From NCBI RefSeq assembly GCF_000720725.1, contig NZ_JOCQ01000029.1:1-64000 (forward strand): DNA of 64,000 nt, written 5' to 3'. Positions 53,904-62,399 of this stretch are shown here, in pieces. Position 1 is the first letter of the stretch, and each line of letters starts with the position of its first letter. This DNA is from Streptomyces rimosus subsp. rimosus. Its GTDB lineage: Bacteria > Actinomycetota > Actinomycetes > Streptomycetales > Streptomycetaceae. Under the pieces are notes generated by a model, which saw only the letters and a program-made list of their open reading frames with translations, was not told where the DNA came from and made no database searches. A program made the translations under genes and the position numbers.

Positions 53904-55165
53904 CGGTTCAGCAGCCACGGCTCCACGACGCCCAGGCCGCGCACCGGCCGCTGCCACATCGGCTGGAGCGCGAAGCGGTACTCGGGCAGCGGCCCGTCGC
54001 CGCTCTCTGCGGCCTCGGCGGCGGCCTTCGCGTCGGCCTCGGAGACCGGCGCCTCGCCCATCCGCCCCAGCTCCTCCGCGAACGCCTCGTCCACCAGCAC
54101 CGTGTCCTTCGGCGCTATCGACGTGAGCCGGCTGGCCAGGTTCACGGTCGTACCGAAGACGTCGCCCATCCGCGTCGTGACCGTGCCGAACGCGATGCCG
54201 ACGCGCAGCTCCGGCATCGTCTCGTCGTTGGCCATGGTCTCGATGAGGCGCAGGCCGATCTCGGCCGCGGTGCCCGCGTCGTCGGCCGCGAACAGGACCT
54301 CGTCGCCGAGCGTCTTGATGAGCCGGCCGCCGTGCGCGGCGACCAGGTCGGCGGCGGTGGTCTCGAACGCCTCGACCAGTTCGCCCAGTTCCTCCTCCTC
54401 CAGGCGGCGGGTCAGCCGCGTGAAGCCGACGAGGTCGGCGAAGCCCACCGCGAGCCGCCGGTCGACCATCTCCGCGTCGTCCTGGGCCTGCACGACGCGG
54501 CCGGTCGCGGCGGCGAGCTGGCGGCGCCAGACGTAGACCAGGAACTCCTCCAGCTCGGGCAGGAGCAGTTCGACGAGCGGATACGTGATCTCCGTACGGG
54601 TCAGGCCGGAGTCCTGGGGCTCGGTCAGGCCCTCCAGGAACGAGTCGATCTGCCAGTCGGCGAGCCGGGCCGTGGTCTGTCCGGTGGAGCGGGCCACCTG
54701 GACGGCCATGGCCTCGCTGAGCAGACCGGCCTCCACCAGGCCCGCCAGCCGCCGCAGCGCCAGCACATCGGCCTCGGTCAGTGCCTTGACCTGGCCGATG
54801 TCGGCGAAGCCCATGGCGCGCCAGAAGCGGGAGGCCAGCTCCATGGAGACGCCGGCGCTGCGGGCGGCCTGGAAGGGGGTGTAGCGGCGGTCGGCGCCGA
54901 GGATGAGCTGTTCCAGGCGGATGGCGATGGTGTCGTCGTCACCGTCGTCACCCGCGTCACCGGCGCCGTCGGCCCGCGCCACGCCGTTCACCGCGCCGTC
55001 CGCGGCCGCGGCGCCCGCCGTACGGCCGCCGGTACGCGTGGCGGCGCCGTCGGCGGACGCGCCGCCGTCCGTCCGCGCCGGATCCCCCTCACTGCGAGCA
55101 GCCCCCGTCTCACGAGGAGCGATGTCCGCTTCGCGCGGGCCGGCGCCCGAGTCGTCGGCGGTCAC
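53894..55165 (-). CDS. cya: Class III adenylate cyclase
   Basis: A 423-residue enzyme making cyclic AMP. The first 75 residues are disordered (Gly/Ala/Asp). An adenylate-cyclase regulatory helical domain (about 78-215, RYTPFQAARSAGVSMELASRFW) precedes the catalytic domain, with metal Asp D244 (VGFADLVGFT) and D288 (KTLGDEV), and K284 for adenine. No membrane helix. The start GTG 55165 has AGGGAG. The last codons lie in the minisatellite. cAMP controls germination in Streptomyces. Confidence 0.92.
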   Translation of the reverse strand: MTADDSGAGPREADIAPRETGAARSEGDPARTDGGASADGAATRTGGRTAGAAAADGAVNGVARADGAGDAGDDGDDDTIAIRLEQLILGADRRYTPFQAARSAGVSMELASRFWRAMGFADIGQVKALTEADVLALRRLAGLVEAGLLSEAMAVQVARSTGQTTARLADWQIDSFLEGLTEPQDSGLTRTEITYPLVELLLPELEEFLVYVWRRQLAAATGRVVQAQDDAEMVDRRLAVGFADLVGFTRLTRRLEEEELGELVEAFETTAADLVAAHGGRLIKTLGDEVLFAADDAGTAAEIGLRLIETMANDETMPELRVGIAFGTVTTRMGDVFGTTVNLASRLTSIAPKDTVLVDEAFAEELGRMGEAPVSEADAKAAAEAAESGDGPLPEYRFALQPMWQRPVRGLGVVEPWLLNRRT

Positions 55166-55331
55166 CGCTCGCTCCCTGTCCGTTCCCTGCGCACTGCCCT
55201 TCCGATCACTGCTCGCTCGTCGTCCGCTGCACGGCGGACCGCCTCAACGATACGGCAGGTGTGCTCTGGCTCACTCTCCCACCTCGTCGCTTTCGCCCCC
55301 AACGGCACATAAGTGCGATTGCTCCCGAGGT

Positions 55332-55361
55332 TTCTTGACCAGGATCTGATCGTTCTTGACC
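55332..55361 (-). promoter_or_regulatory. Direct repeats GGTCAAGAA upstream of cya
   Basis: GGTCAAGAA occurs twice on the minus strand 21 bp apart (55361-55353, 55340-55332), about two DNA turns, some 170 bases before cya. TATAGC lies beyond. No function known; the phase suggests a regulator binding in tandem. The 280-base region has no convincing gene. Confidence 0.4.
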
Positions 55362-55445
55362 GCTATACGGACGCATGCGTGGACACAGGCCCGGTCAGCC
55401 CCGCCAGCCGGTCCCCGTCGGCCCCCTCCCTGCCACCCCGCTCCG

Positions 55446-56336
55446 CTAGTCCTGCCCCGCCGGCCGCAGGTGCACGATGTCGCCCGCGTCGACCGGACGC
55501 TGCATCCCCTCCTCCGTCGCGAGCACCAGCCGCCCGTCCCCGTCGATGGCCACCGCCTCACCGCGCAGCTCCCGGTCACCGGGCAGCTGGGCCCGTACGG
55601 TCCGGCCGAGCGTGGCGCACCCGGCGGCGTACGCGTCCTGGAGGCGGCAGGCCGCCGCGTCGCCGTCCGCCGCGGTCCACTGCCCGTACCAGTCCTCGAC
55701 CGACCGCAGCACCGCCCGCAGCACCGGGTCGCGGTCGGTGACCTTGGCGCCGGCCAGGGTCAGCGAACCGGCGCCGGGTACGGGCAGCTCCTCGGCGCGC
55801 AGCGTGACGTTGAGGCCGATGCCGATCACCACGCCGTCCCCGGCGCGCTCGGCGAGGATGCCGCCGGCCTTGCGTTCCTCGTCGCCGACCGTGACCAGCA
55901 GGTCGTTGGGCCACTTCAGGGCGGTGTCCACGCCGGCGGTACGGGCCACCGCGCTGGCGGTCGCCACCCCGGCGAGCAGGGGCAGCCAGCCCCAGCGCTC
56001 CACGGGCACCTTGGGTGTCAGGTAGAAGGAGAAGTAGAGGCCCGAGCGCGGCGGCGCGGACCACCGCCGGTCCAGCCGCCCGCGCGCGGCGGACTGCTCC
56101 TCGGCGACGAGGACCGCCCCTTCCGGCAGTCCGGCCGCGGCCCGCGCGATGAGGTCGGTGTTGGTCGAGCCGGTCGCGGGCACGACGTCGACATCGGTCC
56201 ACAGCGAGCCGGGCCGCAGCAGGGCACGCCGCAGCGCCGTCCGGTTCAGCGGTGGCCGCTCCAGGTCGGACCAGCGCCCTCCGGCGCCGGCCCCCGAGTG
56301 GTCTTTGTCCTGGTTTTCCGGTGGTTGAGGCGTCAT
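55446..56336 (-). CDS. birA: Biotin-[acetyl-CoA-carboxylase] ligase
   Basis: A 296-residue monofunctional biotin ligase (no helix-turn-helix). TGSTNTDLI, the adenylate loop ARGRLDRRW (GRGRxxR type, 84-92), KWPNDLLV with K141, and the C-terminal SH3-like part ([14 protein letters not shown]) are present. It attaches biotin to carboxyl-carrier domains. Divergent from pccB, whose complex depends on it. Confidence 0.94.
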   Translation of the reverse strand: MTPQPPENQDKDHSGAGAGGRWSDLERPPLNRTALRRALLRPGSLWTDVDVVPATGSTNTDLIARAAAGLPEGAVLVAEEQSAARGRLDRRWSAPPRSGLYFSFYLTPKVPVERWGWLPLLAGVATASAVARTAGVDTALKWPNDLLVTVGDEERKAGGILAERAGDGVVIGIGLNVTLRAEELPVPGAGSLTLAGAKVTDRDPVLRAVLRSVEDWYGQWTAADGDAAACRLQDAYAAGCATLGRTVRAQLPGDRELRGEAVAIDGDGRLVLATEEGMQRPVDAGDIVHLRPAGQD

Positions 56337-56420
56337 GGCCCCAGCCTAGGTGTGGTCAACGACGCAGTGCCGCTGAGCAGTCCCGCCGATACGCTACGAA
56401 TCGGTAGCCCATCCCGTTCA

Positions 56421-56464
56421 ACCCCCGTACCACCTCCCGTACCCCCCTCCGTATCACCCCCGTA
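56421..56464 (+). repeat. Four CCGTA(C/T) repeats before pccB
   Basis: CCGTA occurs at 56425, 56437, 56449 and 56460 in a C-rich tract (spacing 12, 12, 11), between birA and pccB. Possibly a binding array or simple-sequence drift. Confidence 0.5.
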
Positions 56465-56501
56465 CGAGCACCAGTCCAGGACGAGCAGGAGCCGCATCCC
56501 G

Positions 56502-58091
56502 ATGTCCGAGCCGGAAGCACACATCACCACGACCGCGGGCAAGCTGGCCGATCTTCAGCGCAGGATCGAGGAGGCCACCCACGCCGGGTCCGCGCGGGCC
56601 GTGGAAAAGCAGCACGCGAAGGGCAAGCTGACGGCGCGTGAGCGCGTGGAGCTGCTGCTCGACGAGGGCTCGTTCGTCGAGCTGGACGAGTTCGCGCGGC
56701 ACCGCTCGACCAACTTCGGCCTGGAGAAGAACCGGCCGTACGGCGATGGTGTGGTGACCGGCTACGGCACCGTCGACGGCCGTACGGTCTGCGTCTACTC
56801 GCAGGACTTCACCATCTTCGGCGGTTCGCTGGGCGAGGTCTACGGCGAGAAGATCGTCAAGGTGATGGACTTCGCCCTGAAGAACGGCTGTCCGGTCGTC
56901 GGCATCAACGACGGCGGCGGCGCCCGCATCCAGGAGGGCGTGGCGGCGCTCGGCCTGTTCGCGGAGATCTTCCGCCGCAATGTGCACGCCTCCGGCGTGA
57001 TCCCGCAGATCTCGCTGATCGTCGGCCCGTGCGCGGGCGGCGCGGTCTACTCCCCCGCCATCACCGACTTCACGGTCATGGTCGACCAGACCTCGCACAT
57101 GTTCATCACCGGGCCCGACGTCATCAAGACCGTCACCGGCGAGGACGTGGGCTTCGAGGAGCTGGGCGGCGCCCGGACGCACAACACCACCTCGGGCGTC
57201 GCGCACCACATGGCGGGCGACGAGAAGGACGCCATCGAGTACGTCAAGGCGCTGCTGTCCTACCTGCCGTCCAACAACCTCTCCGAGCCGCCCGCCTTCC
57301 CCGAGGAGGCGGACCTGGAGACCTCGGAGTACGACCGCGAGCTGGACACGCTGATCCCGGACTCGGCGAACCAGCCGTACGACATGCACACCGCCATCGA
57401 GCACGTCCTCGACGACGGCGAGTTCCTGGAGACGCAGGCGCTCTTCGCGCCCAACATGCTCACCGGCTTCGGCCGGGTGGAGGGCCACGCGGTCGGCATC
57501 GTCGCCAACCAGCCGATGCAGTACGCGGGCACGCTGGACATCAACGCGAGCGAGAAGGCCGCGCGGTTCGTGCGCACCTGCGACGCGTTCAACGTCCCGG
57601 TGCTGACGTTCGTGGACGTACCGGGCTTCCTGCCGGGTACGGACCAGGAATGGGACGGCATCATCCGGCGCGGCGCCAAGCTGATCTACGCGTACGCGGA
57701 GGCGACGGTACCGCTGATCACCGTCATCACCCGCAAGGCGTTCGGCGGCGCGTACGACGTCATGGGCTCCAAGCACCTCGGCGCGGACCTGAACCTGGCC
57801 TGGCCGACCGCGCAGATCGCGGTGATGGGCGCGCAGGGCGCGGTCAACATCCTGCACCGCCGCACCCTCGCCGCGATCGAGGACCCGGCCGCGCAGGACG
57901 CCCGCCGCCAGGAGCTGATCCAGGAGTACGAGGACGCGCTGCTCAACCCGTACGTGGCGGCCGAGCGCGGCTACGTGGACGCGGTGATCATGCCGTCGGA
58001 GACCCGCCGGCACATCGTGCGCGGGCTGCGCACGCTGCGCAACAAGCGCGAGTCGCTGCCCCCGAAGAAGCACGGCAACATCCCGCTGTAG
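56502..58091 (+). CDS. pccB: Propionyl-CoA carboxylase beta subunit
   Basis: A 529-residue carboxyltransferase that moves CO2 from biotin to propionyl-CoA (and often acetyl- or butyryl-CoA), giving methylmalonyl-CoA, a polyketide and fatty-acid precursor. Biotin-side oxyanion residues lie in [14 protein letters not shown] and acyl-side ones in [12 protein letters not shown]; the conserved Asp that sets chain length lies in [22 protein letters not shown] supports ATG 56502. accE follows 55 bases later; the alpha subunit is not in the window. Confidence 0.95.
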   Translation: MSEPEAHITTTAGKLADLQRRIEEATHAGSARAVEKQHAKGKLTARERVELLLDEGSFVELDEFARHRSTNFGLEKNRPYGDGVVTGYGTVDGRTVCVYSQDFTIFGGSLGEVYGEKIVKVMDFALKNGCPVVGINDGGGARIQEGVAALGLFAEIFRRNVHASGVIPQISLIVGPCAGGAVYSPAITDFTVMVDQTSHMFITGPDVIKTVTGEDVGFEELGGARTHNTTSGVAHHMAGDEKDAIEYVKALLSYLPSNNLSEPPAFPEEADLETSEYDRELDTLIPDSANQPYDMHTAIEHVLDDGEFLETQALFAPNMLTGFGRVEGHAVGIVANQPMQYAGTLDINASEKAARFVRTCDAFNVPVLTFVDVPGFLPGTDQEWDGIIRRGAKLIYAYAEATVPLITVITRKAFGGAYDVMGSKHLGADLNLAWPTAQIAVMGAQGAVNILHRRTLAAIEDPAAQDARRQELIQEYEDALLNPYVAAERGYVDAVIMPSETRRHIVRGLRTLRNKRESLPPKKHGNIPL

Positions 58092-58146
58092 GACCGCCCG
58101 TGCCCGCCGCAGCCCGCCGTTCGCAACCCCGCCAGGAGGTCTGACC

Positions 58147-58362
58147 ATGATCAAGGTCGTCCGGGGCAACCCCACACCCGAGGAGCTGGCCGCCGCACTG
58201 GCGGTGGTTCGCACCCGCGCGGCGGCCGCCGCTGCCGCCTCCGCCGCCGCGCCCGGCACGGAGCGTACGGACGAATGGGCCGACCCGGCGTCCAGGATTC
58301 CGCGCCGGCTGCTGCCGCACCCGGGGCCGCGGGCGTGGCGCACGAGCTACTGGCCGCGCTGA
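58147..58362 (+). CDS. accE: Acyl-CoA carboxylase epsilon subunit
   Basis: A 71-residue protein with the epsilon pattern: N-terminal strand IKVVRGNPTPEELAAALAVV, Ala-rich linker, and C-terminal WRTSYWPR. Epsilon subunits raise activity of the actinobacterial alpha-beta carboxylase. AGGAGG before ATG 58147; same operon as pccB. Confidence 0.9.
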   Translation: MIKVVRGNPTPEELAAALAVVRTRAAAAAAASAAAPGTERTDEWADPASRIPRRLLPHPGPRAWRTSYWPR

Positions 58363-58414
58363 GGCCACCCGTAGCCCCCGTATCCGGGCGGCGCTCCAGA
58401 TACCCGTCGGCGCT

Positions 58415-58430
58415 TGAGTACGCGTACTCA
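58415..58430. promoter_or_regulatory. Perfect 16-bp palindrome TGAGTACGCGTACTCA
   Basis: The palindrome, with CGC/GCG beyond one mismatch on each side, lies between accE and the 43-residue membrane protein, 35 bases before the latter's start. TTGAGT at its edge resembles a -35 box. It is a likely operator; the factor is unknown. Confidence 0.55.
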
Positions 58431-58464
58431 GGCGCCGTCGGCGTTCCCGGCGCAGGATCGAAGG

Positions 58465-58596
58465 ATGCTGTGGTCCGATCCGCCCGATGAGCCTCCCGAG
58501 GAGCTGCGCCAGGTACAGGCGATGCTCCGCCGGATGGGCATCGTGCTGGCCGTGGCCGCGGTGGTGCTGATGGTCATGCTGGTCGGCGGAACCTGA
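58465..58596 (+). CDS. 43-residue membrane protein
   Basis: MLWSDPPDEPPEELRQVQAM is acidic and cytoplasmic; the last 20 residues (MGIVLAVAAVVLMVMLVGGT) form a tail-anchor helix. Ribosome site AGGATCGAAGG is poor but present. Downstream of the 16-bp palindrome. Streptomyces carry similar short genes next to accE as I recall. Confidence 0.65.
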   Translation: MLWSDPPDEPPEELRQVQAMLRRMGIVLAVAAVVLMVMLVGGT

Positions 58597-58781
58597 GGCG
58601 CCGCCGGCGCACCCGTACGCCGGGCGCCACCGGGAAATCGGACGAAGAGGACCAGCTCACACACCCCGCCTGCAACCACCACCCCCGTTTGGGACATCCT
58701 TTACCCCTGAGGCCGCAATTCGGGCGCCAGTACGGCCGGTCCGCGCGGCGACGGGCCGTACGGCATGGGGAGTGGAGAGCG

Positions 58782-60251
58782 ATGAACAGGCCGCTGAGAC
58801 ACATAGCCGTCTTCTGCGGAGTGCTGGTGCTGGCGCTGCTGGTGCGCGCCACCTGGGTGCAGTTCGTCCAGGCGGACTCGCTGGCGAACGACGAGAACAA
58901 CCGCCGGGTGAAGATCGAGGCGTTCTCCTATCCGCGCGGCAACATCATCGTCGGCGGCAAGCCGATCACCGGGTCCGTCGAGACGGCCGGCGACTTCAAG
59001 TACAAGCGGGTCTACAAGGACGGCCCGATGTACGCGCCGATCACCGGCTACGCCTCGCAGTCCCAGGGCACCACGTTCCTGGAGGGCGTCTACAAGGACA
59101 TCCTCAGCGGCAAGGACGACCGGCTCTTCCTCAAGCGCGCCAAGGACGTGCTGACGGGTGAGAAGCCGCGCGGCGGCGACGTGCTGACGACGATCAACGA
59201 GAAGGCGCAGCGGGTCGCGTACAAGAGCCTGACCGACCTCGACGCCAAGGGCGCGGTGGTCGCGCTGGAGCCGGGCACCGGCAAGATCCTGGCGATGGCG
59301 AGCACGCCGTCCTACGACCCGTCGGTCTTCGCGGGCAGTTCCTTCAAGGAGGGCGACAAGTACACGTCTCTCATCAAGGACAAGGCCAAGCCGATGAACA
59401 ACCGGGCGTCCCTGGAGATCTACCCGCCCGGCTCCACGTTCAAGATCCTCACCGCCGCCGCGGCCCTGGAGCACGGCGTGGTCCCGGACATCGACACCCC
59501 GGTGCAGGCCCCCGTCCCGTACACCCTGCCCCAGACGACCACCAAGGTCGGCAACGACATCACCACCGCGCCGTGCGCGAACGCCTCCCTCAAGGTCGGC
59601 ATGCAGTGGTCCTGCAACAACACCTACCTGGAGGCGGCGAACCGGCTCGGCACGGACAAGATGCGCGAGACGGCGGAGAAGTTCGGCTTCAACCAGAAGA
59701 TCTTCACCCCGGTGCGCACCGCCACCAGCGGCTACCCGAAGAAGCTGGACAAGCCGCAGACCGCGCTGACCGGCATGGGCCAGGGCAGCCTGACCGCCAC
59801 CCCGCTCCAGATGGCCATGGTCGTCGCCGGGCTCGCCAACAACGGCAAGGTCATGCAGCCGTACCTGGTCGAGGAGACGCGCGGCCCGGACCTGTCGACG
59901 ATCGAGACGTTCAAGCCCAAGGAGCTGAACCAGGCCGTCTCCGAGAGCACCGCGAAGAAGGTGCAGGAGATGATGGAGAACACCGCGGAGAACGGCACCG
60001 CGAAGAAGGCGCTGATCGACGGCGTCAAGGTCGGCGCCAAGACCGGTACCGCCCAGCACGGCGCGGACGTCCGCGACGAGCGCCCGTACGCCTGGTTCGT
60101 CTCGTACGCCAAGCAGGGCAACGGCTCGCCGGTCGCGGTCGCGGTGTTCGTCGACCCGTCGGACATGGACATCCCGCGCAAGGAGATCGCGGGCGGCAAG
60201 CTGGGCGGCCCGATCGCGAAGAAGGTCATGGAGGCCGTGCTCGGCAAGTGA
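58782..60251 (+). CDS. Class B penicillin-binding protein (transpeptidase)
   Basis: A 489-residue membrane-anchored D,D-transpeptidase. One N-terminal helix (about 7-24); a dimerisation/pedestal region with [16 protein letters not shown]; then S218-T-F-K221 (SxxK), S277-C-N279 (SxN) and K420-T-G (KTG). No PASTA repeats and no transglycosylase domain; it is of the PbpA/Rv0016c type. GGAGAG before ATG 58782. No SEDS partner gene is adjacent. It ends with a strong hairpin. Confidence 0.93.
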   Translation: MNRPLRHIAVFCGVLVLALLVRATWVQFVQADSLANDENNRRVKIEAFSYPRGNIIVGGKPITGSVETAGDFKYKRVYKDGPMYAPITGYASQSQGTTFLEGVYKDILSGKDDRLFLKRAKDVLTGEKPRGGDVLTTINEKAQRVAYKSLTDLDAKGAVVALEPGTGKILAMASTPSYDPSVFAGSSFKEGDKYTSLIKDKAKPMNNRASLEIYPPGSTFKILTAAAALEHGVVPDIDTPVQAPVPYTLPQTTTKVGNDITTAPCANASLKVGMQWSCNNTYLEAANRLGTDKMRETAEKFGFNQKIFTPVRTATSGYPKKLDKPQTALTGMGQGSLTATPLQMAMVVAGLANNGKVMQPYLVEETRGPDLSTIETFKPKELNQAVSESTAKKVQEMMENTAENGTAKKALIDGVKVGAKTGTAQHGADVRDERPYAWFVSYAKQGNGSPVAVAVFVDPSDMDIPRKEIAGGKLGGPIAKKVMEAVLGK

Positions 60252-60279
60252 GCGGGCGGCCCCAGGGCCGACTGGGACA

Positions 60280-60321
60280 ACGGAGCGGGGCGGGCGTCGC
60301 AGGACACCCGCCCCGCTCCGT
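60280..60321 (+). terminator. Perfect 15-bp terminator after the PBP gene
   Basis: ACGGAGCGGGGCGGG (60280-60294) pairs exactly with 60307-60321. Confidence 0.85.
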
Positions 60322-60358
60322 TCGTACCGCGCCCACGCCGCTCCGTACGATGGCGGGC

Positions 60359-60979
60359 ATGACCGATCAGCCCGGCGCCGCCGCCCGCCGTCTCGTCCTC
60401 GCCTCCCAGTCCCCCGCCCGGCTCGGCCTGCTGCGCCAGGCCGGGCTCGCGCCCGAGGTCGTCGTCAGCGGCGTGGACGAGGACGCGATCACCGCCGACA
60501 GCCCGGCCGAGCTGGCCCGGGTCCTCGCCGAGGCGAAGGCGGACGCGGTGGCCGCGCGCCCGGAGACCGCCGGTGCCCTGGTCATCGGCTGCGACTCGGT
60601 ACTGGAGCTGGACGGGCGGGCGCTGGGCAAGCCCGCCGACGCCGAGGACGCGACCGCCCGCTGGAAGTCGATGCGCGGCCGGTCCGGTGTCCTGCAGACG
60701 GGCCACTGCGTGATCGACACAGCGAACGGGGGCCGCCGGGTGTCGGCCACCGCCTCCACCACCGTCCGCTTCGGCGAGCCGAGCGACGCGGAGATCGCCG
60801 CGTACGTGGCCTCCGGTGAACCGCTGTACGTGGCCGGCGCCTTCACCCTGGACGGCCGGTCGGCGCCGTTCATCGACGGCATCGACGGCGATCCCGGCAA
60901 CGTCATCGGTCTGTCGCTGCCGCTGCTGCGGCGGCTGTTGGCGGAGGTGGATGTGGCGATCACCGATCTTTGGGCCTAG
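60359..60979 (+). CDS. maf: Maf-family nucleotide pyrophosphatase
   Basis: A 206-residue Maf/YhdE protein that hydrolyses dTTP, UTP or modified nucleotides. [19 protein letters not shown] is the N-terminal signature, with [12 protein letters not shown] and [20 protein letters not shown] later. ATG 60359 is seven bases after TACGAT (60346-60351), a -10-like box, so the message may be leaderless; ATG 60350 lies in that box. Its end is nine bases from the lanC stop. Confidence 0.92.
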   Translation: MTDQPGAAARRLVLASQSPARLGLLRQAGLAPEVVVSGVDEDAITADSPAELARVLAEAKADAVAARPETAGALVIGCDSVLELDGRALGKPADAEDATARWKSMRGRSGVLQTGHCVIDTANGGRRVSATASTTVRFGEPSDAEIAAYVASGEPLYVAGAFTLDGRSAPFIDGIDGDPGNVIGLSLPLLRRLLAEVDVAITDLWA

Positions 60980-60988
60980 AGCGGTCCT

Positions 60989-62257
60989 TCAGCGCAGGCC
61001 GAAGCACGGCTGCCACAGCCGGTCTGCCTCCGGTACGGCCACGGTGAGCAGCGCGCACAGCGGCCCGGTCGCCCCGCCCAGCAACCCCATCCGCTCCTCC
61101 CCCAGCGCCCGGACGTCAGGCAGCCGGTCCAGGAGGTGGCGGGCCAGCCGTGCGCGCAGGGCCGTCGCGGCGGGCAGCCGCGCGTGGTGGTGGAAGGCGT
61201 CCGCGACGGCCAGGACGCCCGCGGCGCCGTGGCAGCAGGCGAGCAGGTCCGCGGGGTGGTCGCCGAAGAGGTGGAAGTCCGTGTCGTACCGCTCGGCGAG
61301 GCCGGTGAAGGCCCGCGCCGCCCACGCCGCCGCCGTGGCGTCGCCCAGGGCGTCCGCGGCGTCCCACAGCGCCCAGGTGACGCCCGGGTTGCCGTAGCAC
61401 CACGCCTGGCGGGCGCGGGCGCCGTCGGGCGGCGGCCCGTCGAGTCCGGCGCCGTCCCAGCTGCGGATGGACCGGGCGTCGTCGAAGGACTGGCGGGCCA
61501 GCCAGTGCGTGGCGTTGCGCAGCGCGCGCCGGGTCGCCCGATTGGACCCGGTGTGCCGGACCGCGGCGGTGAGCGCGGTGACCAGTCCGGCGACGCCGTG
61601 GCCCATTCCGGTGTTGATGCGGCCCTGCATCCAGTCCAGGTACGGGTGTCCGTCGTAGCCGTCGGTGCGCAGCCGGGGCAGGTCTCCGTCACTGCACAGC
61701 GACCTCAAGTGGCCCAGGTAGGACGCGAGTTGTTCTTCGCTCGGGTCTGTGCCGACACACAGGGAGAGCAGCGTCCCCGACGGTCCGACGATCAGGTCGT
61801 AATCGGGGAACCGGACGCCCTCGGGCCGCCACGGCCGGGCCTTCGCGACAGTGATCAGATGGTCGCGCAACCGGTCGGCCAACTGGTGCAGTCGAGGGTG
61901 GAGCCGGGCCGCGAGACGGAGCCCGGCGAGGGAGCCCGCCAGCCCGCCGTCGTACAGGCCGGGGTGGCCCTGTCCGCGCCCGATGCCCCGGGCCCACACG
62001 GCCACCGCGTCGCCCGCGGCGGCGGCCTCGGCGGACATGCCGGTGTCCGCGACGAGTACGGCCAGCGCGGGGACACCCGGATCGCAAGGAGCGGTCCCGT
62101 CCTGCTCACCGGTTGCCTGACGGCGGGCCCAGGCCTCCAGCAGCTCCACGGCGAGGGTGCGGAGCGCCGGGGCGGCCGCCCGCCCGGCCGGAGCCGGACG
62201 GGCGGCCTTGACGGTGCCGGTCAACAGACGGCAACAGTGCAGACGAGCACCGTGCAC
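60989..62257 (-). CDS. lanC: Lanthionine synthetase C-like cyclase
   Basis: A 422-residue zinc enzyme that adds Cys thiols to dehydrated Ser/Thr to close lanthionine rings. The double-barrel repeats include LYDGGLAG, MGHGVAG (H220), WCYGNPG (C287) and CCHGAAG (C342, H343); C287, C342 and H343 are the expected zinc ligands. The start is uncertain: GTG 62257 lies inside lanA with no ribosome site and would overlap it by 37 bases; TTG 62224 overlaps the lanA stop. It is last in the lanB-lanA-lanC run and convergent with maf. Confidence 0.9.
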   Translation of the reverse strand: MHGARLHCCRLLTGTVKAARPAPAGRAAAPALRTLAVELLEAWARRQATGEQDGTAPCDPGVPALAVLVADTGMSAEAAAAGDAVAVWARGIGRGQGHPGLYDGGLAGSLAGLRLAARLHPRLHQLADRLRDHLITVAKARPWRPEGVRFPDYDLIVGPSGTLLSLCVGTDPSEEQLASYLGHLRSLCSDGDLPRLRTDGYDGHPYLDWMQGRINTGMGHGVAGLVTALTAAVRHTGSNRATRRALRNATHWLARQSFDDARSIRSWDGAGLDGPPPDGARARQAWCYGNPGVTWALWDAADALGDATAAAWAARAFTGLAERYDTDFHLFGDHPADLLACCHGAAGVLAVADAFHHHARLPAATALRARLARHLLDRLPDVRALGEERMGLLGGATGPLCALLTVAVPEADRLWQPCFGLR

Positions 62258-62382
62258 ACGCCACTGCAGTGGCCGGTGTCCGCTTCCGTCTCGGTCAGTT
62301 CGGTCTCGGTGATCCGGGTCTCCAGGTCACCGATGAGCTCGTCCAGGTCGGTGAGTTCGGTGCGCTCCATGGTGTCCGACAT
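62221..62382 (-). CDS. lanA: Class I lanthipeptide precursor
   Basis: A 53-residue precursor in a lantibiotic-type gene set, found by reading the gap between lanB and lanC. The leader (1-35) is acidic: MSDTMERTELTDLDELIGDL..., with LTDLDELI in the place of the FNLD-type box that class I dehydratases bind. The core is TGHCSGVCTVLVCTVAVC (36-53): T36/C39, S40/C43, T44/C48, T49/C53 can form four consecutive rings (4, 4, 5 and 5 residues) with no residue left over. GAAGGGA supports ATG 62382, and lanB ends only 17 bases upstream. The leader cleavage site is unknown. A 14-bp palindrome (62260-62273) lies in the core-coding DNA. Confidence 0.88.
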   Translation of the reverse strand: MSDTMERTELTDLDELIGDLETRITETELTETEADTGHCSGVCTVLVCTVAVC

Positions 62383-62399
62383 GACGATGTTCCCTTCTC

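Noticed and set aside
55313..55741. Plus-strand small gene in the cya-birA gap
   Set aside because: After about 25 codons it becomes Pro/Arg-rich antisense of birA, with no ribosome site.
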